The notes beneath the pieces were generated by a model. The model had not been told where the DNA came from. It did not search any database and worked only from the letters and a program-made list of their open reading frames with translations. A program made the translations under genes and the position numbers. Source: Henckelia pumila (lineage: Eukaryota; Streptophyta; Magnoliopsida; Lamiales; Gesneriaceae). From it: DNA of 64,000 bases. Of the stretch, positions 12,597-24,863 are shown piece by piece (within the stretch, counting starts at the first letter, position 1; each line of letters starts with the position of its first letter). Location: contig NC_133121.1 in NCBI RefSeq assembly GCF_033568475.1, forward strand, positions 200,332,664 through 200,396,663, read 5' to 3'.

Positions 12597-12613
12597 CATG
12601 CCTAAGTTTTTTA

Positions 12614-12796
12614 TTAGTAGGTAATCACGGTGCGGGTCACTACAACAACAGTATTGGATTTATTGATGGTGATTGCACCATCTGTGATGACATACCACAT
12701 GTCATCATCTTGAGCTGTCAAGTGAGCCTGCATTCTAATCTTCCAATCATCAAAGTCTTCCTTTGAGAACATCGGGATCTTGTTATATGATGACAT
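12614..12796 (-). pseudogene. SIRE/Maximus-type copia gag, N-terminal fragment
   Basis: From 12796 leftward the - strand reads MSSYNKIPMFSKEDFDDWKI and then 'RMQAHLTAQDDDMWYVI'. This is the conserved start of the Gag of SIRE-type Ty1/copia elements (DUF4219-like). It stops after about 55 recognisable residues, where the sequence meets the LTR remnant at 12596. The start ATG lies about 34 bases after a degraded PBS, as in intact elements. The rest of gag and all of pol are absent. Confidence 0.8.
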
Positions 12797-12829
12797 CTTG
12801 ATGTGTGTTCAAAGCAAGAAGGTATCCTC

Positions 12830-12844
12830 ACTCGGATACTACTT
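12830..12844 (-). other. Degraded primer-binding site
   Basis: On the - strand AGTAGTATCCGAGTG follows the LTR end CCGATACAACA; the intact form would be AGTGGTATCAGAGC. At least two substitutions. Confidence 0.55.
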
Positions 12845-13690
12845 GTTGTATCGGAATTGCGTGTAGAGTGGAGGTGAATACACTACTTGCACTTTTCTTC
12901 GAATTAAAGACTTAGTTCAGTTGTGGTTATAGCTGAATGAATTTTTTATTTCTTGACTATCGATGTTATGTGATCAACAAATGAAATGTGTGGCATAAGA
13001 TCAACTGAACTGATAGAACACAAAGTAGAAAGAGTTGACTGAAATGTAATAACAAAAAAGTTGTTTATAGATGTTCGAAGACTGAAACTCCTATGTCACC
13101 TCTTCTTTCACTTGAAAAGTTTATAATAGAAGATTTGAGTGATACAACACCTTCTACAACCCCAATTCAGTAAGGACTTAACACTACCTTAAACTGAAAC
13201 TCCTAGACTTTACACAAATTCATTCCTTGACTGAATATTACCAAAAAATTATGAAAGACTTGAAATGTTATCGCTAATGTGATCCCTAATGATCAAATAT
13301 CTAACTTGAATAAATGTGCTTTTGATTTGTGTAATCTTTGAGACTTTGATAGGTCAATTGAAAACTTGATCACAATAGTAGCTTTGAAAATACGAAGTGT
13401 TCAAGAGAGATTCCCTCAACTGATCTTCATCCCTATTTACAACCATTGATTTGCAATGGTCAAAATACATACAAATGTATTCGTTCCTCACATTGATTTC
13501 TCGTTTCTTGATTTGTAAATCTTGGAGGCAAACTCTGAAAGTATTACATCCTCGCGCACTACCCTGTTGCAGCGTTGTTATACTCTTTTGTATTTTTCCA
13601 TAATTGGTAATATTTCAAAAAGCCACGCTCATGAGAATTGAAGTTGTGAAAAGAATTTGATGTTCTCGAATTGTTGAACAGAGTATGATT
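12845..13690 (-). mobile_element. SIRE-type copia 5' LTR, part
   Basis: The left (LTR 3') end TGTTGTATCGG at 12845 is followed by sequence that parallels the LTR at 45244-46594: GTAGAG near the end, a block 'ATGTTCG.AG.[CT]..A.[CT]TCCTA' with 'GTCACC.CTTCTTTC', then 'ACTCCTAGA.TTACA'. The right limit is not defined; 13690 is where recognisable similarity fades. Confidence 0.55.
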
Positions 13691-16600
13691 GCAGGTGAGA
13701 TTTTATATAAGATATTCTGAATTGTTATATCTCTGCCGTTATCAGCTAAATCTCCCTGTTGAGCAAAGAATTGTATACTCTAGAAATTTAGAATTTGTAT
13801 TGATAAAAGATGAGATGATCTAGAATATGAATAGATGATGTTCTTTCTTGAGGAAATTGCATTAAAACCACTCGAAGTTTATTGTGGCTTAGATTGATCG
13901 AGGTAAGATTTGATATTTATTTCTTAGTAATGATTGAATTGATTTGTGTCAGATAGAACCTCGATATAGAGAATATCAAAATATTCAGAATGAGACCAGA
14001 ATTGATCAGCGATTGTATTGAACTGGTAAGAATTATCGAGGTAAGATTTTTATTGATCTTGATTTATTGAGGTGAAGAATGTGGTGTAAGTTTTGAGAGA
14101 GTATTGTACAATGCTTTGAGATCAAAGCTAGATATTTTCAAACGCTCATCCTGAGTAAATGATTGATCTATCAGGAATGATAAGTTTGATTGTGTTTGTT
14201 ATCAAGAGATTGAATAGAAATGATTGGAGATCCCGATGTACTCAGTAAGGACATGTTGATATGTCTTTTGAGTTGATGTTTATGTTTATAACATTATGAG
14301 ATTGATAGATGAATGAACAGATTGTGTCAGATTTCTTGGATTTATTGTGCATAGATTTTGATAATAGATTGAATTATCGGGAATTGATCTAAGTATGCGA
14401 TATTTTGAAAGTTGTTTGTGAATGTAATAATGTCAGCACTCATGTGCTAAACTTTTGGGGATGAGTACGAGTAATTGAATAATTTGAGAATATTAGTAGA
14501 TCCAAATCGATGGTATCGAGAAGTGATTGATTGTTCCGATAGTGTTTTTTTAAGAATGATCTTTTTATTGGGTCTCAAGAGAACTTGAATGAATTTTTAG
14601 TATTGAATTGGTTTGAGGAGTTATTGTGATTGATATTTTGGAAAGATATAAATTTGAGAATTGTTGGGAAAAATTCTTTCCAATAGAATAAGAGGATGAA
14701 ATTAGTATTTTTGGGATGACACCGAATTCAGTTACAGTTGAGCCTTCCTTCGATTAATATGAAGATTCTTGAATCATATTTTACTTATGCCTCCTTGATT
14801 CACATGACTTTGACTTTGATAATTATTGTCATTCGGTATCGATTGAAATTTCGAGTTTGAATTTCAGAAATTCGTTATTCTTGAGAACTTAAATTTTCTT
14901 TTTGGACATTGATATTTATTCGGGAGAGTTTTGATTAATTGATTTCTGAGTGATCTAGATTTCTTTGATTACCACAATTGAATATGCCTTAGGACTGGGT
15001 CCTAATCGATGACTGCATGCGGATTCCTCGTAAGTGAGGCCACGTTGACAACCATGATTTTGGTTTGTCTTGATATTGGGCATGATGTCGTACCCGTTGA
15101 CGGGTGATCACTTGATTTGATTATTATTGATGATTGGCTCGCATTCCTTGCTCATGGAGCCCTAATTTGATTCACTCTCCCTTAATTGAAAAATTCAAGT
15201 GAGTCATTTTCCCTTAGTAGAGATTGTTGTTCAGAATTAACTCGATTTGATAATCATGATTTGAGTGATTGCGTTGATATTAATTTGATTCTGACTCTGA
15301 GAGTCAATGATGATTTGAGGTATATCTTCAGTATATACGATTTTGTTGGCTTGTAACTGATAGATATTGATAGCACTATCTGAATTTAGTGTTTGACCGA
15401 TCCAAATAAAGATTAAGTCCGAAGATAGTTTGATTTTTGGTATTTTGGGTGAAATTTTGAAACCAATGTGCAGTGGATTCGAATTAGGGTTTAACAATAT
15501 TTCAGATGATTCAGAAGAATTGATAGGATTCACTCGATGAAACAGTGATAACAGAATTATCTTATCAATCGTTGGATTTTGTGATGATTGTTCCGGGAAT
15601 TTGTGGAATTTTGCAGTAAATTTTTCTCTTGTTGGACTAAGAGCAAAATTTTGAATTCAGAAATAAGATTGAAGTTTCAGTGTTAGTAGAAATGTTTGAT
15701 CTCATTTTAGCATTCGATTTTGATTGATTGAGTTGCTAACACTTGGTATCAGAAAGAGTGAATAAGAAAAAGAAGAAACTTGAATTAGTGAAGCTCGTAT
15801 CGAATAAGTTCCTGTGCAGACAACTGATTACCTGAGTGTTGTTTTTCCAATTGATGAGATTAATCCGATTTTTTTTCAATTTATGATCGGATGAGAAATT
15901 TTGGAATTTGAGACTTGACTTTCTGATTATTAATTGTTTAATATTGAGAAGAATATGATGAATTACAAGAATTTTGATTTGGGATTGTCCCTTGATTTCG
16001 AGAACAGATTGTGATTCGCAAATGATTATGTGATCTTATGGAATGATAGCGAAGAAATAACTTTTTGATATCGAATTTTGAGATTGTGCGAAATGTTTGA
16101 TTGATCGAATTTGACTTAAAGACATTGGAGGAATGTCGATTGGTTGAGATTGAATCAGTAGAGGAGTTTGAGATGTTAGGAACTGTCTGATTGACATAAG
16201 TTTCCTCTGAATTAGAAACTGTGTATTGGGTTTAGATTAAGATTGATCGATTGAAGATTGAATTGTTGACTCGTTAAAGGATTTCGAATAATTCTTGTTT
16301 CTTTCTTTTTCAGATGACAGACAGATATGACCTGATGACTAAATTTAGGCCAGAGTTGAATATTCAAGAAGCTTTTGTTACTCGTCTCAATAGAGTACAG
16401 TATATCATTTTCAGACCGAAAGACAGTCCGAGAACACTATTCCTATTTTTTATAGGATATGCTACGAGCCGTAGTATTATATTTTGGCATTAGTTGACAA
16501 GATTCATGATCTTTTGTTGAATGTTCTTATTTGAACAAATAACAAAATAATTTAGAGATGACTCTTTTGGGAGCGATGTCCGATGAGAAATGTGAATTTG

Positions 16601-17097
16601 TCTTATTTATAGGATGATGTTTCTGAAATACATCAGTTATAGAGTATGATTTGACCTGATATAGTCATAGATGTCAGAGAAAGTGATTATGATTCCAAAT
16701 AGAATCAGAATAGTGCGAGACAGATGTGTCAGAGTTGTAAGTCTTGATTCAGACTTTAATAATGGAACAAAGATTCGTACCTTTGTTCTTTGGCGAGATG
16801 AGACCAAATTGAATGATACTTTGAACTACTTTGATTGATCGATAACTGATGACATATACAGATTGCGTACCGAAAAGAAAAGTAGTTCTAGAACAAGTCA
16901 ATTATAGTTGTTTCAGTATGGTGACTTAAATAAGAAGAATCGAAGAAGTAAATTGGAAGCTAGAACAAGATTTGGGATATATAATCCGAATCTCTTTATT
17001 ACAATGATATTGAGTACATATTCTTTCAGATCTTTATCTGATGTGCTCAGATTGTATGCGATTTCGAGGAAGAAATCAATTCTTAAAGGGTGAGAAT
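13691..17097 (+). pseudogene. Decayed gypsy interior ending in PPT
   Basis: No open frame longer than about 100 residues exists and individual domains cannot be named with confidence. The last 40 bases are diagnostic: 'GCGATTTCGAGGAAGAAATC' then 'TCTTAAAGGGTGAGAAT' directly before TGTAACG, which is the usual chromovirus gag-pol tail and polypurine tract. The + strand is T/G-rich with very frequent TTGATT/GATTGA words. It probably represents the eroded interior of the element whose 3' LTR follows. Its 5' LTR is not in view. Confidence 0.5.
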
Positions 17098-18713
17098 TGT
17101 AACGCCCCAAAATTATTTACCGAATTAATTAAAAATTAAAATAATTATGGAGTTGATAAAATAATAATTATTGCTAATGAGATTATAGAGTGTATTTACA
17201 AAATACATATGTCAGTTAATCAATGAATTTGACTAATTCTAGATATCTGGTATTTTTGGTATTTCAAAATAATTATTGAGATATTGAAATAAAAATAATT
17301 ATTATGCCAGATAAATTGATTTGGAAGAATATTTGACCGAGTTGACTAGTCAGAGTCTATGTTGGACTTAGTATTTAATTTGCAAAATTATGAGTCCAAT
17401 TGACTTGTCAAAGTCAATAATTTCAGAAACTGGTGTTATTTGATGTTGAGCGTGTGTACCGGAAAATATCAGATTAAGGACTATTTTAACCATTTGGGTA
17501 TCAAATAAATTACTCCGGGACCCAAAAATATCGGGTTACTATAAATAAAAAAAACACGCACGGAAACATCAGAAAAAGAAATACAGAGTTACGAATTTTT
17601 CCCCCAAATTTTCAACATTACTGTAGCACCTCGCACGTTTGCCATCGCCGGCCGTTCTTCGGAGATCCGATCGAAAATAGTACCAGTAACTTTGTAGCTA
17701 ACATCAAGGCAAGTCTTTTGGTACCAAGCAATCAATGATCGGACGGTTGGATCGCCGGGAAATCGACGTAGAAAACAGTCGGATTTTGCGCAGCTACTAT
17801 TCATCAACTTCTTCGTCTGAAAATTCGCAATTCGAGCTCGTTTTTGTTGGTTTTAAAGTTGTTAAACAATTCTATGAGATGGTTAGAACATTTTCCTAGC
17901 GTTTGGTAGCTTATTTTGGCGTATATATTGCAGATCGACGTTTTGAAGCTTCGCCGGAGTCGCCCTGTTTTCTCCGATCTAGGGCGAGTCGAACCTCCGT
18001 TCTGGGCATGGCTTAGATGGTTGGAATCGTCTCGTTGAGCTCTAAAAATCTGGAAAATTTCATAATTTTTGGACAATGTTTGGATCACCGCCGTCTTCCC
18101 CATTTTTCGGCGACTTTCGACATGTTAACCATTTTTTATCGTCTCGACGTGATAGCGTGAGAACGCAATAAAGTTGGCGAATTTTCTGTCAAAGTTTGAC
18201 CAAAGTTGACTATGGTTGACTTTTGAATATTATGTGATTTTTTGCAGATCGGAAGCCATTCGAGGATATTTAGAGGCAGAACTCAACAGTCTAGGAATTT
18301 GAGCTTATTCGGAATCGAGTTAAAGGTATGAACCGATGTTGAGTTCGAAGGGAATGAATACTCGAGAGAGATTGAGATTCTCGAGTTCCCATTGAAATCA
18401 CATACTTGTATGATTATGTATTATTATTTGAATTGATTGATTTTCAATGTTATCTGAAAGACATGAGTTTGCCTATATGATTTCTATGAAGTATTTGATG
18501 CATATACTTGATTGAAAAACATGAGTTTGCTTAATTGAATTACTTCGATGATTATCGATTATATTCATGATTTTGAATATACGAATTTAATGAGATGACA
18601 TCTACGATATTTTTGATGTCTTAGTTAAATAAAATGTTATCCTTGATTTTATTTATTTGCATTTAATCATATGCATTCATATTGAACCAACTTCACTTCG
18701 GAATTGATAGTAT

Positions 18714-18862
18714 CAATACCGAGATCGGATACGAATCTTGATGTCGAGGTAGGATACGAACCTTGATGTCAGGTCAGATACGAACCACGAGGAGGTTATA
18801 TACCTATACCGAGATCGGATACGAATCTCGATTCCGGGATCGGATACAAATCTCGATGATTG
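18714..18862. repeat. Short tandem repeats, about 30 bp, in LTR
   Basis: Degenerate units of the form GAGATCGGATACGAATCTTGA are repeated about five times. Confidence 0.8.
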
Positions 18863-19125
18863 ATGCTCTTTATTGCAAGCCAGTACATCATGGAACATGC
18901 ATTTCATTTATGTATATCATGATTTTGATATATTTGTTGATATTACTTGTTTACGTAGTTTATACTGGGATTTTATTCTAATCGGAGTTATCCAGCTGTT
19001 GCTTTTCTTTGTATGTGTGCATGGTAACAGGTGGGGCAGGAGCTAGTTAGAGAAGACAAGAATAGCTCGAGATCGAATGATAGAAGTGAGGCATCGGTTT
19101 AGAAGTTGAATAGCTTTTCGAACTT

Positions 19126-19129
<4 letters not shown>

Positions 19130-19171
<42 letters not shown>
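19130..19171. repeat. (TA)n microsatellite, about 21 units
   Basis: An uninterrupted TA run about 72 bp before the LTR end. Confidence 0.97.
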
Positions 19172-19174
<3 letters not shown>

Positions 19175-19243
19175 TATCTTGTTTTATTTTTGTTTATTGT
19201 ATGATTTACTTTCGATTAGATGATTAGAAGCGAGGTCCTCACA

Positions 19244-19434
19244 TAATAGCTATACACTTGATCTCTATTCAATGCTTTTGTTAGCGGATCCGCCAAGTTA
19301 TCTTTTGATTTGACATAATCAATTGTTATAACTCCATTTGAGATCAATTGTTGCACGGTATCTTCGAAGAATATGTTGAGACTTACAATTATACAGAGTA
19401 TTTTGTGTACTTGAAATTTCCTATTGACTATCAA
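19244..19434 (-). pseudogene. Ty1/copia RNase H C-terminal fragment
   Basis: The - strand reads 'TVQQLISNGVITIDYVKSKD' followed by NLADPLTKALNRDQV, the conserved end of copia pol (family form ..IADPLTKGL..). It is cut at 19243 by the gypsy LTR and no upstream RT is attached. A small orphan fragment on the opposite strand to the copia gag that follows. Confidence 0.75.
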
Positions 19435-19787
19435 ATTGCATCATAATTGCAGGTACTGGTTTTGACCAACATGGAATATCCTCCAGAAAATTCCTAAACA
19501 TTATGTATTCATCTTGCTTCTCCTTCTTTTTCTACAAAGAGAGTTTATAACTTTTTTGATTTTGGAACTTTTTATTTATTGTGCTATTATAACAAGTTAA
19601 AGTGGTGGTATCTTATGAGAATATTGTCGTGTTCTTTCAGCACAAAGAGCGGCGAAAAATATTCTTAAGAAAATCATGTTCAACACGAGCCTCAACTTGT
19701 TGAATTCATTTCTGTTTCTCTGTCATATTCAAATTTTACTAACACCCACATCCCACAAGATTAAGAAGATTTTTATAAAATTTGAAA
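19435..19787. other. No recognisable feature
   Basis: AT-rich sequence leading into the copia gag at 19788, probably its leader. No PBS seen. Confidence 0.4.
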
Positions 19788-20570
19788 ATGGAATCATCGT
19801 CAACTTCTTGCGATGCATGAAAAAAAACTAAAAGACTTCAAAAGATGGCAACAGAAAATGTTGTTCAATCTCACAACCTTGAATTTGGCCAGATTCCTGA
19901 AAGAAGATCCCCGTTCCATTCTTGAAGATGAAGTCGATCCTTGTAGATGGGCCGTATTAGATGCATGGAACCAGATCAACTTCTTTTGCAAGAACTACAT
20001 CCTGAATGGGCTTGACAATGTGTTATACAATGTGTATTGTCAATTAAAAAAACTCAAAATAATTATGGGAGATTCTTGAAAAGAAATACAAAGTGTAGGA
20101 TGCTGGTCTTAAAATATTCAAAGTTGGATGTTTTCTGGATTTTAAGATGGTGGACTCCAAATCCATAGTGAGTCAAGTGCAGGAAATACAATTACTACTA
20201 CACGAGATACATGAGGAAGAGATGAGTCTGAGTGAGTCATTTCAAGATGCTGCATTATTGAGAAATTCCCTCATTTGTTGAAGGATTTCAAAAAATACTT
20301 AAAGTACAAGAGGAGGGAAATGAAACTCGAAGATTTGATCACTAAACTGAGAATTGAGGAATATAACTGTGATACTGAGAGCAAGACTAATAAGATGGCT
20401 AAAAAATTTAACATTGTGGAGTCAAACAACAAAGGAAAAAAGAGAAAGTTTGTGAGTGAAAAAATGCCACCAAAGAATCCGAAGAAATTCAAGGGAAACT
20501 TCTACAGTTGCGAAAATCCGAACTATATGGCAAAGGCCTGCAGACGCCCAAATTAGGGGAAGGAACAAGA
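19788..20570 (+). pseudogene. Ty1/copia gag, broken, interrupted at 20571
   Basis: Residues FKRWQQKMLFNLTTLNLARF and 'NQINFFCKNYILNGLDNVLY' (19830-20030) match the N-terminal Gag of copia elements common in plants. Further on, 20275-20556 encodes a lysine-rich tail and a damaged zinc knuckle (CENPNYMAKACR in place of CxxCxxxGHxxxxC). Several stops and frame changes occur. The chromovirus at 20576 is inserted just after the knuckle, and copia protease and integrase pieces resume at 31085. Confidence 0.8.
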
Positions 20571-20575
20571 GAATA

Positions 20576-23280
20576 TGAGACGACCCTAACTCTCTAAATA
20601 TAAATAATAAATAAAGAATTTGCGGAATACTTAAAAAAAAATTCCATGACTCGCTTTAAAATATTTTAAGCCCAACTGACACAGTCAGCAATTCGAATCA
20701 AAATAAAATAAACACAAGATAAAAATCCAAATACGATAATCATAGAATCTAGAAAGGGAAGTTAATCTCACACAGTTGCGGAATAATAAATTGTTAAGTT
20801 TACATGCCAATAATTCTAAAGCAGGAAAAACACATCCTGCGAATGACTTACAGTGTACGATAATATTTCAACTCATTAATGAAAAAGGGCAACATCAGAG
20901 TTTTCTGAAAAGCAAAAAGCACGTCGGTCAAGGGCCTGCACCACCGGTGACCTCGCCCTGCAGATCCTGCCCCTCATTCTCAATGTAATAGTCATCACCT
21001 GAAAACAAATAAGTATAGTGAGCCTAAAAGACTCAGCAAAAATATGGGGGGATAACGAGTACTACATAAATGCAAGCACAGACATATTAAAAATAAATTT
21101 TAATAAAATACTTTGTGCCCTTAGTTTAAACAAATGATTTCTAAATGAAATGAGTGAACATGAATGAAGCATATGCATGGCCAAGTCGGACATAAATAAC
21201 TGAATAAACTGAAATGAAACGTAGTCATAAATATTTGAACTTAGATCCTTGAATTGTGACTCTGTGAATTCGATCATGATCATGGCTGCAGTGCACTATG
21301 CCGAAAGGAGGTCAGGATAACAACCAACCCAATCTTGCCCTGTATTTGGTAAGGGAGGCCAAGATATTTCTCAGCCCCACACGAACACATTCTAAGTTAA
21401 GAAAACCCATAATGATTTGGTAAGGGAGGCCAAAACGTCTCCCAGACCCACACATACACATGAATAAATGTAGTCACAATCATCTCAGTTCGTTCGTAAA
21501 ATACTTTATTTCATTCATGAATATGAGACTTAGCATGCATATTTAAATATGACGTAAATGTAAATATTACTCAATAATAATGCATATGACTCATATATGG
21601 ATGATCGGGATAATGATTTAGGAGACACACCAAAATATGGGTAACTAAACCATAAATTAGAGCTTAAGGCAAATTCAAGCGGTTCGCCCGTAAAATTTGT
21701 AAATTGCTCGATTCTTATTCAAAAAGTATTCCTCTTGAAACCAAGACTCGATGAAACTTAGAACTAACCAAGGAAATCATCCTCGGAATTTTATTCCTAA
21801 GCAATCATTCTATAAAAATTCTATTTCCGAACAGCAAGAATAAAAGCCTAGAATTCTGCACCTTTACCTTCAAAAATCTAGAACTCGACCAAAACTTAAC
21901 CGAATTAATTCCTGCTTTCACCGACATAATCCTAACATCTCAAACCAATTCCAGACCCGAGCCCTTGTCCAAGTTCTACTTTTAATCCCGCCTTAGACTC
22001 ACATTTCTGGACAGCCCCAAAGTTCTCAAAAATCTGCTCATGACTACTCCTCCTATCCAATCCAAAGCCTATCTATTTGTTCCTCAATCCCCAAGCCACT
22101 ATCCTAGCATCACAAACCAACGTCTAAGCTTACCCAAAACTCCTTAAAAATTACCATAACCAAGCTCAAATGTAACTCCACCAAGCAACCAAAACCAACC
22201 CCTAAGAAAACTGGGAAGTTTCGAAATCCTCCCAAACCAAGACCACATTCACATTTCACACATTCTAACGCTATCATGTGAACTACAAATCACCCATGGT
22301 AGCTCTTAAATCACCAACCAATCATCCCCAGCATGATCACACAGATTTTTGAAGGTGCAAGCAATGAAAAGAATCTTCCTTATTTTTGAAAATAAGCTAG
22401 CACCATTAAAATCCCGTTCCAAAGTTTAAATCATTCATTCCTCAACATATAATCATGATTAAACCATTTTCCAATTAATAATCGAGCCAAAAACACCAAG
22501 CCGTGAAATAAAAAATAAAAAAAGAAACAGGGCACGCATTCTTCAAATTTTTTTTAAAAATGAGATGCAACATTTCTAACACCAATCAAAACACACATAA
22601 ATAATCTAAAAGGTGAGAAAATGAATCCATAATCTTGCCTAGTTAAATGGAGAAAAAAATCAAAAAAAATGGGGCTTGGAGCTAGAAAACTCGAAGCAAA
22701 AAGATGGAGTTTCTAGAGCTGGAAGGGAGCTGAAATTGAGCTCAAGAATCACCACCAACTATCCTAGGATCGATTTTATGAAACAGAAAAGAAAAATGGA
22801 AGCACTTGTGAAGAAGGAGAGCTGTCGGATCGATGAAGAAGAAGAAGGGGATTTTTCCCTATATCTATCGTGATGTGTGTGTGTGTGTGTTTGAGTGTAT
22901 GTGTGTGGGTTTCAGGATATAAATTGGGAACTAGGGTTGAGTAATTTTAAATGGAATTTTTAAGGATTAAATAAATAGTAGGGAAAATACTACCCACTTC
23001 TAAAAATACTATTTAAACTTAGGAACTAGGATTTAGGAATTTAATTGCGCTAAATAAAATACAAGTTCAAAATTTCTAATTTAAAATATTAAATTTGGAT
23101 TTTACTAGACCGGGATTAAAATGATAATTTTTGAAAAAGTAAAAATAATAATAAATTCTAATGCACGGGAAAAAAAATAATATTTAACCAATTAACACAA
23201 AAAATTAAAATAATTAAAATCATGAATATTAAAGATTGATTTAGGCATGAAAATTAAATTAAGGAATTTTAGGCATCACA
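20576..23280 (-). mobile_element. Chromovirus 3' LTR (left copy)
   Basis: Plus-strand edges TGAGACGACCCTAAC and TTTTAGGCATCACA, 2705 bp, very similar throughout to the right copy at 28365-31079. Small frames such as 22676-22873 occur in both copies and lack support as genes. Confidence 0.93.
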
Positions 23281-23866
23281 ATTCCTCCCTCCCTAATATG
23301 GAATTTCGTCCTCGAATTTCAGACTTACCAAAAAGCTCTGGGTAACGAGTCCTGATATCCGCCTCTGCTTCCCAAGTGGCCTCTTCATCCGAATGGTTCT
23401 TCCATCTCACTTTGATCATCGAGATCAACTTGTTACGGAGTCTCCTCTCCTGTCTATCCAGAATCCGGATGGGCCTCTTCTCATATGTCATGTGAGGAGA
23501 TAACTGATGAGGTTCTATGCTAAGCACATGGGACGGATTCGATACGTACTTCCTGAGCATCGATACGTGGAAGATATTATGAACTCCATCAAGGTTAGGA
23601 GGCAAGGCCACCCTATAAGCCAATGCCCTTACTATTTCCAATATCTCGAAGGGTCCTATGAACCTCGGTGCTAATTTCCCTTTTTTCCCAAAACTCATAA
23701 CACCCTTCATAGGTGCTACTCGGACAAACACATGATCTCCCCCCATGAACTCCAAGTCTCTCCTCCTATGGTCAGCGTAACTCTTTTGTCTGCTCTGTGG
23801 AGTCCTCATCCTATCACGAATCTTGGCTACAACCTCGGCAGTCCGCTGAACAATCTCGGGTCCCAA
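23276..23866 (-). pseudogene. Integrase C-terminal part with chromodomain-like tail
   Basis: About 196 residues. The N-terminal part has 'RRRDLEFMGGDHVFVRV' and 'KLAPRFIGPFEILE' (GPF/Y module of gypsy integrases), followed by 'HNIFHVSMLRKYV'. The C-terminal part has 'VRWKNHSDEEATWEAEADI', the type-II chromodomain signature that in chromoviruses steers integration toward heterochromatin. It is separated from the catalytic core by a 147-bp insertion at 23868-24014. The reading frame of this piece is intact to a stop beside the LTR. Confidence 0.9.
23281..23294 (-). other. Polypurine tract
   Basis: On the - strand AGGGAGGGAGGAAT abuts the LTR start TGTGATGCC; this is the plus-strand priming site for reverse transcription. 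Confidence 0.9.
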
Positions 23867-23867
23867 C

Positions 23868-24014
23868 TGTAAGGCCCGAAAATATTAAGTTCTTAATGAC
23901 GGGATTTAAGATTTAAATTCCGAATAAGAGTGAAAAGATGAATTTAAGAATTTATGGAAATTAGAGATTTCAATTTCGGGTCAAAAACTTTTAATTTAAG
24001 AATTCCGGATATTA
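23868..24014. other. 147-bp AT-rich insertion within integrase
   Basis: The integrase reading frame breaks at both edges. On the + strand the insert begins TGTAAGGCCCGAAAAT, the look of a gypsy LTR start; on the - strand it begins GTAATATCC and ends CCTTACAG, which also fits GT-AG intron rules but would not keep frame. No target duplication is clear. Its origin is undecided. Confidence 0.6.
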
Positions 24015-24848
24015 CTTCTCACCAATCTCGGTCCATAATACCGGTGATCTACATGGTCTCCCATAGAGTGCCTCGTAAGGTGCCATACCAATGGTTGCCT
24101 GATAGTTGTTGTTATAAGAAAACTCCACCAACGATAACCTCGACTCTCAACTATCGTGGAAGTCAATAACACAAGCTCTCAGAAGATCATCTAAAATCTG
24201 AAACACCCTCTCAAACTGTCCATCCATCTGTGGGTGAAAGGCAGTGCTAAACAAAAGCTTCGTCCCCAAAGCTGAGTGAAGACTCTTCCAAAAAGACGAA
24301 GTAAACCGCGGATCTCTATCAAACACTATGGAAATAGGGATACCATGTAGCCTGACTATCTCCCGGATATACAACTCTGCATACTGAGTCATAGAGAAAT
24401 TTGTCCTTATTGGCAAAAAGTGCACCGACTTAGTGAGACGGTCGACAATAACCCAAATAGCATTCAAACCTCTAACTGTCCTCGGCAAGCCAACAAGGAA
24501 GTCCATGGTAATATTCTCCCATTTCCACTCGGGTATAGGGAGTGGCTTAAGAAATCTTGCAGGTCTCTGATGTTCTACTTTGACATGCTGGCATGTCAGA
24601 CACTCTGACACAAATTGGGCGATATCACGCTTCATTCCCGACCACCAATACAACTTCTAGAGGACTCGATACATCTTTGTACTGCCTGGGTGAATAGAGT
24701 AGGGCGATGTATGTGCCTTTGCCATGATAGTAACTCGCAGAGAATCACCTGCGGGCACCCAAAGTCTACCTCTGAACCTCATGATCCCGTCCACTACTGA
24801 ATACAAATCACTGCCTCTCTCGTTGGCTCTCTGTCTCCACTTACTCAA
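24015..24848 (-). pseudogene. Gypsy integrase core and zinc finger
   Basis: The N-terminal H..H..C..C finger is visible (HPGSTKMYRVL at 24660-24690, then 'CLTCQHVKVEHQRP'). The catalytic rve core follows: ENITMDFLVGLPR, IVDRLTKSVHFLP, 'FDRDPRFTSSFWKSL' and 'AFHPQMDGQFERV', giving the D, D and E positions. A stop separates the finger from the core near 24655 and another ends the core at 24147. This enzyme would join cDNA ends to chromosomal DNA. Confidence 0.9.
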
Positions 24849-24863
24849 CTGCTCATCAAATGC

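Larger units (their letters stand above)
17098..19243 (+). mobile_element. Ty3/gypsy chromovirus 3' LTR
   Basis: Starts TGTAACGCCCCAAAATTA right after a polypurine tract and ends GCGAGGTCCTCACA, 2146 bp. It is the same family as 1-960 and 3325-5533 (shared 'AGTTATCC.GCTGTTGCTTT' and AACAGGTGGGGCAGG at 18988-19041). Unlike those two it has no hairpin array before its end but a (TA)n tract in that slot. No coding content. Confidence 0.85.

Noticed and set aside
22676-22873. Small + strand ORF repeated at 30442-30705
   Set aside because: Same position in both chromovirus LTRs, differing in length, and antisense to the element.
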